Below are positions 55,903-64,000 of a stretch of 64,000 nt of DNA, in pieces. Below the pieces are notes generated by a model. The model was not told where the DNA came from. It ran no database searches and saw only the letters and a list, made by a program, of their open reading frames with translations. Position numbers and translations under genes: made by a program. The stretch is from positions 1,612,001 through 1,676,000 of the forward strand of contig JAIQDT010000188.1 of assembly GCA_021521415.1 (NCBI GenBank), written 5' to 3'. How positions within the stretch are numbered: position 1 is the first letter of the stretch; each line of letters starts with the position of its first letter. Source of the DNA: Bidens hawaiensis (lineage: Eukaryota > Streptophyta > Magnoliopsida > Asterales > Asteraceae).

Positions 55903-56743
55903 TTTGAAAAGACAAGACAATCAAAATTCAAGGGTTAAATTTGAAAATATCTTAATGAACTGTGAACAGGAACTTTTAACGAATTGTGAACAATAAAGAA
56001 TCGGGAATAGTTTAACAAATCTGGAAGTTAAAGAATCTGGAACAATGTCAAACGAAATAGGTTATAACAAACTGGGTCAACTAATTAAGTCAAAGTAACG
56101 AATTAAATTGACGAAATAGGTTAACGAATCAGGTGGTTTTCTTAACGAATCAAGTAACGAACCAAACAAGTGAAAGCTTAGCGAATTAAGGTAACGAATC
56201 ACTATGGAAAGATTAACGAATCAGGTGACGAATCTGGATGACGAATTAGCTACAGTTGATAACGAATCAACTATAACGAATTAGTTTGTTAAATCGGTTA
56301 TAACAAACTCTGACAACTATTGCCACGTGGCAAAAAGTTGTTAGAATTAAAGTTAACGAAGTAGACACGCGTCACGCGAATTGAATGACACGAATTAGAA
56401 TAGATAACGAATTATATCACGAACTAGTGAACAATACTTTAACGAACTGGCTGATAATTTAACGAATCTTCAAGCCCAGATGAAGATCTTCATATCTTCA
56501 AACATTCATCATACATTTCTATAATTTTGAACAAAAAATGAACACTTAAACAAGTCACGAATCTGTAATACTACCTCAATACCTTACCAAATCATTCACT
56601 TAACCTATCAAAATACTCGCAACATCATCGCAAATCCAAATCAAATCATCCCGTAAAAAATTAACCTTAACTCGTGATCAAATCAACCAAAAACCAAACT
56701 CTGTTTTTGGCCAAAACAGATCCAAACCAAATCAATCCAAAAA
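55903..56743 (-). repeat. E4 leader with TAACGAAT motifs
   Basis: About fifteen TAACGAAT-type motifs between 55970 and 56470; G-box CACGTG in the perfect palindrome TGCCACGTGGCA (56322-56333). It stops at 56743 where an LTR-like segment starts, so E4 has no PBS or LTR here. Confidence 0.75.
56324..56329. promoter_or_regulatory. G-box in E4 leader
   Basis: CACGTG within a 12-bp perfect palindrome. Confidence 0.5.
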
Positions 56744-57021
56744 TGTTAGTGCATGGTTTTTGTGTCCGTAGCGATCGAATAAGTTATAGGCGGTTTAGTC
56801 TTTGTATTTAACGTATATTATAAATAGCCTACAAATAGGGAGCTCATGCTCATAATTTATAAGAGAACTTGTACATAGTTTAAGTTATTCTCTCCATAAC
56901 TTATCTCCACCATAATGTATTTACTCCATAATTATCAATAAAGTATTATATTTAAAGTATCAATTTCGTGTTGATGTATCGTATTAGCGGCTAGACAAAG
57001 AGCTCAAGAAGAGGGGGTGTC
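56744..57021 (+). repeat. LTR-like segment ending in a polypurine tract
   Basis: Starts TGTTAGTGCATGG, like the E5 LTR (TGTTAGTGCACGG), shares AGTCTTTGTATTTAACGT, but then differs and has its own TATAAATAG (56819). It ends GAAGAGGGGGTGTC, a PPT directly in front of the E5 LTR. Probably a related LTR plus the 3' end of an internal region, the rest deleted. Confidence 0.5.
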
Positions 57022-57529
57022 TGTTAGTGCACGGTTTTGTGTCTAGAGTCTTTGTATTTATCGTTAACGTTATTGTTTATTAATTAATGTAATAATTAAT
57101 GTTTATTATTATCTAGTTCGCTAAGTTAAAGGCTAGTTCGCTAGGGGATGTTAGCGAACTAGCCAAGTAATGTATTCCCTCCTGATTCGTTAGGGATGTT
57201 AACGAATCAGGGGGTGTTTCGCTATGATAATGTATGTAAAGAAGGAGAGGCTGGTTCGCTAGGGGATGTTAGCGAACCAGATCACCTTCTATATATAGTG
57301 AACTTCTGTTCACAATTAATATACGTTTTGAGCTAATTAACGAACTGCAGTCCTATCTCTCTCTCAAGCTTCATCTAATGTTATACAAACGTTACTGATA
57401 ATATATTGATAATATATACACATACATAACACTGAATCGATGTTAATTATGAGCTAGATCTAGTACTAATCGGATATTCACAGATCTGAGATCTGTTATT
57501 GTTATTGATTGGTAATCCGGGTTCCAACA
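57022..57529 (+). repeat. E5 5' LTR (508 bp)
   Basis: TGTTAGTG...CCAACA, followed by the PBS. Three perfect hairpins before the TATA box: arms GGCTAGTTCGCTA (57131-57164), CCTGATTCGTTA (57181-57211) and CTGGTTCGCTA (57251-57280), each pairing with its own complement around a GGGATGT or GGGGATGT loop. TATA at 57290-57297. Confidence 0.9.
57290..57297 (+). promoter_or_regulatory. TATA box of E5 LTR
   Basis: TATATATA, 9 nt after the third hairpin. Confidence 0.65.
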
Positions 57530-57531
57530 AG

Positions 57532-57544
57532 CGGTATCAGAGCC
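57532..57544 (+). other. Primer-binding site, iMet type (E5)
   Basis: CGGTATCAGAGCC, with T to C at the first base compared with the other copies. Confidence 0.85.
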
Positions 57545-58574
57545 GTTGGTGCTCATTACACTTGATTGGTGTTGTAATTATTTTTTTTTTGTTAGTTTTC
57601 GGTTTTGTTTGGTTTTGAATCAATTGGTTGTTAAATTGGTTGAATTATGGATAATTTGGATTGGATTTGAGTTGATTTAAGTATTGGTAAGGTATTGTTA
57701 AGAGGAATTAAGGTTTGGATTGGATTTGTGTGTTTTGGATTTGGATTCGGTTTAAGTCCGAAACAGGGGTGTGTTTTGGTCAAATCGGATTGGTTATCGG
57801 GAATAATCGATTACGAGGATTGTGGTGTTGAAATCGCGAGGTGATTACGAGGATTTTGATAGGTTGATTGTGCGTTTTGGTTGAGTAATGAGAAAGTATT
57901 ACAGATTTGCATATTTCTGAGGTTCTGGGTTTCGAAGTTTGATGTTCAAAATTCTGGAAAATTACTTTGAATGTTTGAAGATTTGAAGATGAACGTAATT
58001 CGCTATCATCTGTATGGTGATTCGCTATATGTTTATCTGTGATTCGTTATCAATTTTTGCTACTTCGCTACAAGTTCGTTAATCAATTCGTGTGAGTTAT
58101 TGGTTCGTGTTATCTAGTTCGCTATCTAGATTAACTGATTCGTGTGACACGCGTCCAACTTGGGATTTGTGTCCTAACAACCTTTTCCACGTGGCATAAG
58201 GTGTCAGAGTTTGTTACAAACGGTTGTAACAACCTGATTCGCTATAGTGTGATTCGCTAATCCACTGTAGCTGATTCGCTAAACTAATCCTTTATGATTC
58301 GCTAAACTAATCCTTTGTGATTCGTTTGGTCAATTCGTTAAGTTGACTTGTGATTCGTTAATTTGACTTGTGATTCGCTAAACCTTCATCTCATTCGTTA
58401 TCTGTTTCGCCATTTGGTCAATCTTAACCTTGTTAAGAGTTGATTCGTTAAACACTTCACAGTTCTCTATAACTGTTCACAGTTCGCTATAACTATTCAC
58501 AGTTCGCTATAACTGTTCACTGATTCGTTAATCTATTTCACAATTTGATTCGTTAAACACTTAAACTTTCAAAG
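57545..58574 (+). repeat. E5 leader with ATTCGCTA/ATTCGTTA motif array
   Basis: 57545-57990 is G/T-rich low complexity. From 57995 to 58570 more than twenty GATTCGCTA/GATTCGTTA/GTTCGCTATAA variants occur. G-box at 58188-58193. The motif is the complement of that in E2-E4, as expected for the opposite orientation. Confidence 0.8.
58188..58193. promoter_or_regulatory. G-box in E5 leader
   Basis: CACGTG in TTCCACGTGGCA, near the conserved AGAGTTTGTTACAAACGG block. Confidence 0.5.
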
Positions 58575-61500
58575 ATGGCTGGTATGTATGCATTAGCGTC
58601 TCAAAACATGTTAATGCAACAGATGTTGCAACTTGATACCGAGATAGGTTCGCATTCTAAATGTCCAAGATTGATGAAGTTCAGTGACTTTTCCAAGTGG
58701 GAACCTCGGTTTCGTGCTCATTTGGGATCTATTCATCCTGACTGCTCATACTGTCTTGATGAAGTTTATGTGGCACCAATGATTGGTGATGATACTATTG
58801 GGTATACTCCTAAAGCTGTTTCTCAATACTCACAAGAAGAGAAGAAAGCTTTAGAAATCGAGATAAAAGCCTATTCTACTCTGACTATGGCATTACCAGA
58901 AAATATCTTTCATCAAGTTAGTAGTATCAAGAGATGTGCGTCTTTATTTCAACATCTGCGTATGAGAAGCATGGGAAACACAGCTGAGAGTAAGAAAGTG
59001 ATGCTCAAGTTTCAGTTTCAAAACTTTAATCTATTGAAGGGAGAAACACTTGAAGAGATGACTACAAGATTTAGTCATTTAATTGCTGAAATGGACAAGA
59101 TGAAAATGGAAATTTTTGAAAGGGATAAAACTGACACTATTAAAAGTGTGCTTCCAAGTTCTTACTCAACATTTCTAATGGTTTTGAAAGAGAATGACTA
59201 TTTTGTGAATGAAGACTTGACGGCACTTGAATTTCTACAAAAGATCGAAGCTAGAGAATACGATCTTAAGTGTCAAAAATCCTCCAAAGAAAATCAAGAT
59301 CCAGCTTTCTATGGTGGAAGTATGCCTCTTAGTTCAACGATCTCTCCAATCACTGCTTTTCTTATTCATGCTGCAAGTGAACAAGAATCAACTATGTTTA
59401 ATGATCCAAAAGTTTTTTTTACTCTGCTGGTAATTCAGGAGGGTCTGGAAGTTCTACAAATACAAATCCATTTGTTACACCATCTAGTGTTAATATGAAG
59501 GAAGCTGAACAAAACTTTGCTTTTCTGACAGCTTTTATGTCTTCATATGAAAACTTGGTGAGTAGTAACATTGCCACAAGTGATTTAATAGATGAGGACT
59601 ATGATCAGATAGATCCAGATGATCTAGAAATCATGGATTTAAAATGGAACTTGGCTATGATCGTTCGTAAAGTTAAAAGATTCATGCAGAGAACTGGAAA
59701 AGATCTTCCAGCTTTAAACAAGAAGTTGGGTTTTGACAAATTAAAAGTAAAGTGTTATAATTGTCAAGAATTTGGGCATTTCGCTAAGGAATGTGACAAA
59801 CCAAGGAAAGAATACACTGGTCCTCATGGTCAAAATCAAAATGCTTCTACACCACGAGGAAATGATGCTGAAAAGAAACCATCTTCTTCTACAACACAAG
59901 CAATGTTAGCAGATGGAGCTGATTGGTCACAACGGTTACTATGTAATGATGTTCAAGCAAATTTGGCTATGTTTGGGTTACATAAAGATTGTCAAGATGC
60001 AACTGGTAGTGAGATGTCTTCCGATAATGATTCTGGATCTGATTCTGACGACTCTTGCGACAAGCCTTCCGAATCAATGTTTGCTTGCATGGCCAAGATC
60101 AATGAGGTTAGTAACTCTATTTCTGCTACTTCATTTGTTAAAGCAGCATGTGTTGACTGTGAATCTAACAAGTCTAAGTTAGAAGCATTGAAAAATCAAA
60201 ATGATAGTCTAATAAGAGAAATTGCTTCTCTGAAAGATACTTATCGACAATCTCTTGAATCTCAAATGAGATCTCGAGAAAAGATTGATGCATTGTCGAC
60301 AAGTAACCATGATCTCAAAGCCGAGTTATCTGTGAAAATGACAATTAATGACTAAAAGTTTCAGGAAATCTTGAAACATCGTTCTAAGATAACTGAGCTT
60401 GAGAATGAGGTTCTTGAGTTGAAGAACAAGTTGGGTAAATTTCGAAATTCTTCGTTTTTGTTAAATGAAATCATTGAGGTATCTGGAAAACAAAAGGATT
60501 CCAAGAAAGGTATTGGTTTTGTTGAAATTCCACCACCTTTCCATAATGATTATAAAATTAATCCTTTTGCAAGAAAAGAAGAGGATTTGATTCAAAAAGA
60601 TTCTGTGATTTCTGAAAAACCTAAATTGGTTAAACCTGAAATGTCAAACCCCAAGTTGCTCCTCAAAAATCTCATGTGGAAAGTGAAAAGGTCTTTGTTG
60701 AAAATGTTGACAAAGTGATTATTGAAGATGTGTTTGAACCTGAGATAATATACAAGAATAAGAACATTCCTAGTTCTAATCATATTCTTTGCGAACCTCA
60801 AGAGTTGGAGGAAGCTGTGTATGGTTCATTCAAATCTCAAGTGAACAAGGAAGAATTGTAAAAATCAAACCAGTGAGGGCAAAGAAGTCAGTTAAACCAA
60901 AGATTTCTGATGAGGACTTAATGCGTTTCATTAATCCTCCGAGTTCTATGTCTTCATCGGCTAGAGTTTTTAAATTAAAAGGAATGGATACGATGTTCAC
61001 TGAAAAAGATATTCCAATAAGTATTATCAAACCTGAACTTATTGAGAGTGTTTTTCTCAATGAAACTTCAAAATTTCAAGAACTTGAACGTGTGTATGCT
61101 CAAGCAAAAACATCAGTTCAATCTGACCCATTGACTAAGGCAAAACAACTTTTAAAACAAGCTAAGAAAATTAATTTTGTGAAGTCAACTGGGACAGATA
61201 CACTAAAAAGTTTTTCGAACTGTTCTAATTTAGATTTTTACCTAAAGAAGAAGTCTGAATTATCTGATGAGTTTGCAAAAAGTATGACCAAAAATGTGAG
61301 TCATCATCAACCGTCTGTATCATTTATTCCAACTACTTCTCAACATCATCATGTAGACATGCGAAGTTGTTTTCTTTGCGGTCAACAGGGTCATGTTGTG
61401 AGGAATTATAGTCAGTAGAACTATCGGAATCTTCATCCTTTTATCAAGGACAAATCTAAGCCAATTCCATTGGTCAAGGAGATTCTGAAATGACCTGTGT

Positions 61501-61787
61501 TGTATGCTGATGATACTTATATTTTGTTCTCTAATGTGAATCCTCGGAAGGTTCTTCATGTCAATGAGACACATGGTCAAGTGAAACCAAAATTCGTTCC
61601 AACTGAACCCATATGTCAGAACAAGAATTCAAACATTGTTCAGGCAGCTTACTTAAGACGAAAGTCTAGGAAGCCGGTAACTTATACACAAGTGGCTGAA
61701 CAACAGTTGAAATCTGTTCAAGTTAATGATCAAAGAGAAAACCAAAAGGTGCCCAAGACAGAGGCCTGGGCTGCCTTTTTGAACTAA
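58575..61787 (+). pseudogene. E5 gag, several breaks
   Basis: ATG 58575 (MAGMYALASQNMLMQ). N-terminal domain to about residue 235; frame lost at an eight-T run (about 59411-59418); resumes at NMKEAEQNFAFLTAF (59492), DYDQIDPDDLEIMDLKWN, CCHC knuckle CYNCQEFGHFAKEC (about 59753-59796), acidic Ser-rich region (60010), coiled coil (60140-60470) crossed by a TAA at 60353 where relatives have Gln; frame changes near 60645 and 60857; second knuckle CFLCGQQGHVVRNY (61366, last Cys is Tyr), TAG 61416-61418 and TGA near 61490; then NVNPRKVLHVNE to the conserved TEAWAAFLN and TAA at 61785. Confidence 0.88.
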
Positions 61788-61807
61788 TCACTTTTGTTTG
61801 TGTGTAG
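61784..61807 (+). other. Candidate 3' splice site at the gag/pol boundary of E5
   Basis: CTAAT (61784-61788) contains the gag stop TAA; a T-rich tract and GTGTGTAG follow, AG at 61806-61807. The pol frame has its own stop (that TAG), so ribosomal frameshifting cannot join gag and pol here. A possible donor AAAAG|GTGCCC at 61748/61749 is in matching phase but would give only a 59-nt intron. Confidence 0.5.
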
Positions 61808-64000
61808 GGTTCATCCAAAACCATCTCTGGTGAAAACTGGATAATGGATAGCGGGTGTTCTCGTCATATCACTGGGAATCTCGACCTATTAACCAACGTA
61901 AGAAATATTGAAGGGGGTTATGTAGCGTTTGCTGGGAATTCTGGAGGCATGATCACACAAGAGGGTGAAGTTTCAAATGATCACATTACGTTTGAGAAAG
62001 TAAATTATTGTGACAAAGTTGATCATAACTTATTGAGTGTATCGCAGATTTGTGATAAAAAGTACACTACGATATTTACTGACAAAGAATGTCTTATCTT
62101 GAAACCGGGTTATGTTATTCCCGAGGACATGGTTGTCATGCGATCACCACGATCAAATGATATTTATGTCTTAAATATGAGTTCTAAGGTATCCACATCG
62201 ATCGAAACATGTTTTGTCTCGGAAGCAACCGAGAAAGACTCGATTCTATGGCATCGTAGAATGGGTCACATACATGTCAGAAAGATGAATTATTTAATGG
62301 CAAATGACTTAGTTGAGGGTGTCTCGTTAAAGAATTTTAATTTATCCGATCACTGCGTTGCATGCAAAAAGGGCAAGCAGAAGAAGAAGACACATCCCTC
62401 TAAGTTATTGAATTCCATTGATACTCCTCTTGAACGACTTCATATGGATTTGTTTGGTCCTGTGAATCGTGCGAGTATTTCTGGGGATTGGTATTGTCTT
62501 GTCGTGACTGATGATTATTCAAGATACTCTTGGGTGTTATTTATGAGTTCGAAGGATCAAACACCAGTTTTGGTACAAAACCTTATTACTAAGATCGAAT
62601 CACTGTATAAACAAAAGGTGAGGAGAATCTGAAGTGATAATGGAACTGAATTCAAAAACACTATGTTGGATGGGAATTCACTGAGAATATAGTGCACCTT
62701 ATGTAACTCAACAAAACGGTGTTGCTGAACGGAAAAATAGAACTCTGATTGAAGCTGCATGCACTATGCTCGCTGTCTCAAAGATTCATGTCCAATTCTG
62801 GAATGAGGCAGTGAATACAGCTTGTTATACGCTTAATCGAGTTCTAACTGTGAAACGACTCAAGAAGACAAGCTACGAGCTCTTAAATAATAGAAAACCT
62901 AATTTAAAGTACCTGGAACCATTTGGGTGTCCGTGTACAATGTTGAAGAAGGATTCGGGTAAATTTGAAGAAAAAGCTATCGAAGGGTATTTCTTGGGAT
63001 ATGCATCTCCAAAGAAAAGGGTTTTTAATTTCACATCTGGTTGTGTTGAAGAATGGTACCATGTGGACTGTCAAAAGTACATAACTCCTTCTCAAGGAAA
63101 AGGTCCAGACTGGATGTTTGACTACGATAGTTTATTTAATTCATTTACTCCTTCGACTGAACACATTGACGAAGATCTGGTTCGAGCATACTTTGAAGAT
63201 CATTTGACCATTCCAAGATTTTCAAGTTCTAATGATGTTGAAGCTCAACCAGATGCTCCAACTGAAGAACCTCAAGTTGTTTCTCCAGTTGCTATTGATA
63301 ATGTTTCTACTTCTTCTGATGATGATCAAGCTGAAGTTCAAGTTATTGATCTTGACAGTGATAATGTTTCATCTCCCGAGTTAGGTGAACATTACACTAA
63401 CTTATTTGATAATGTTGTTGTTCCTGAGAATCCCACTCTTCGGTTTCATGGATATCATCCACAGGAAAATATCATTGGAGAACTTGATGTGGGCGTTCGT
63501 ACACGTCACCAAGTTGCTTCGTCAAGTGATAATAACATATTGTGTGCTTACACTAACTTACATTCTTCGGGAATTGTAAATCTTGCTAAATTCTCTTGCT
63601 TTCTATCTCAAGTTGAGCCAACGACAGCTCGTAAGGCACTTGAAGATCCTTCTTGGGTTGAAGCTATGCAAGAAGAATTACAGCAATTTTCACGTTTGGG
63701 TGTTTGGGACTTAATAGACAAACCTGTTAGAGTCAAGAATGCCATTCCGACTAAGTGGGTATTTAAGTGTAAGAAGGATGATCGTGGGGTAATTGTGAGA
63801 AACAAGGCACGTCTAGTGGTGCAGGGATTTCATCAGCAAGAGGGTATTGGTTACACTGAGGTTTATGCGCCAGTGGCAAGATTACAGTCGATTCGAATCT
63901 TCCTGGCTTATGCTGCTTACAAGAACATCAAAGTGTATCAAATGGATGTTAAAAGTGCTTTTCTTAATGGTGAATTACACGAGGAAGTGTTTGTTTTACA
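61808..64000 (+). pseudogene. E5 pol: protease, integrase, start of RT (partial)
   Basis: Opens GSSKTISGENWIMDSGCSRH (protease Asp intact, 61847), pre-integrase LWHRRMGHIHVRKMNYL (62245) and HCVACKKGKQ (62351), Asp HMDLFGP (62440); TGA at 62630-62632 where E3 has CGA (Arg), directly before SDNGTEF; a short deletion/frame change near 62665-62685; then an open frame from 62685 to the edge: [12 protein letters not shown] (Glu, 62720), [13 protein letters not shown], an acidic linker (63150-63440), RT start [19 protein letters not shown] (63660), [17 protein letters not shown] (63805) and [11 protein letters not shown] (63940). RT continues outside the window. Confidence 0.9.

Larger units (their letters stand above)
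57022..64000 (+). mobile_element. Ty1/copia element E5 (family A), 5' part
   Basis: LTR 57022-57529, PBS, leader, gag (58575-61787), protease, integrase and start of RT to the window edge. Same family as E2-E4, opposite strand. About five gag breaks and two pol breaks; otherwise long open stretches. Confidence 0.92.

Noticed and set aside
60592..61060. Minus-strand ORFs opposite E5 gag
   Set aside because: Antisense shadows of a gag frame supported by homology to E2-E4.
61785..61787. gag TAA as a simple suppressible stop
   Set aside because: Pol is in another frame and has its own stop at 61805-61807, so readthrough would not reach it.

Overview
The window is plant nuclear DNA made almost entirely of nested LTR retrotransposons. 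Primer-binding sites match plant initiator tRNA-Met and tRNA-Asp, the polyproteins are of plant Ty1/copia and Ty3/gypsy type, and G-box and TATA motifs are plant-like. The copia gag style and LTR style suggest the daisy family (Asteraceae), but that is a judgement from memory, not a search. I see no intact host gene; two short gene-like exon fragments are possible near 51.7 kb and 53.6 kb.

Layout. (1) 1-4773: minus-strand copia element E1 (family B), running off the left edge; its 5' LTR (4355-4773) is inserted in the integrase region of E2. (2) 4774-9884 plus 38785-38899: older, decayed minus-strand copia element E2 (family A). Its 5' LTR was split by a gypsy-like solo LTR (segments 9885-10480, 22711-23088 and 37549-38784; target duplication GAGCC/GAGCA). 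That solo LTR received two complete elements: a 12.2-kb Tekay/Del-like chromodomain gypsy (10481-22705, TSD TTACG, plus strand) and a 14.5-kb Athila element (23089-37543, TSD CGTTA, minus strand). (3) 38900-41132: relics and AT-rich sequence. (4) 41133-51655: minus-strand copia E3 (family A), interrupted in gag by a 2.3-kb non-autonomous LTR element (46953-49285, TSD ATTGG). (5) 51656-54175: about 180-bp tandem repeats, possible exon debris and a long inverted repeat. (6) 54176-56743: truncated minus-strand copia E4. (7) 56744-64000: an LTR-like segment, then plus-strand copia E5 (family A), running off the right edge inside reverse transcriptase.

How the parts work. Each element would be transcribed from its LTR, primed by a tRNA next to the 5' LTR and packaged by Gag, with protease, integrase and RT/RNase H from pol. 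Most copies carry stops or frameshifts; E1 pol and most of Tekay pol look least damaged.

Most notable patterns. (a) Arrays of short palindromes sit directly next to the LTR TATA boxes. In copia LTRs the two arms of each hairpin differ from unit to unit yet stay complementary around a conserved loop. (b) In the Athila element the same GCACGG-nn-CCGTGC palindrome precedes the LTR TATA box and at least two internal TATA boxes in front of accessory ORFs, at 16-18 nt spacing. (c) In four copia copies the gag stop codon is the core of a CTAAY branch-point-like motif about 20 nt before an AG where pro-pol begins, suggesting splicing between gag and pol. (d) The Tekay element has an extra ORF before gag, inside a candidate intron, with a transmembrane tail encoded just after an amber codon.
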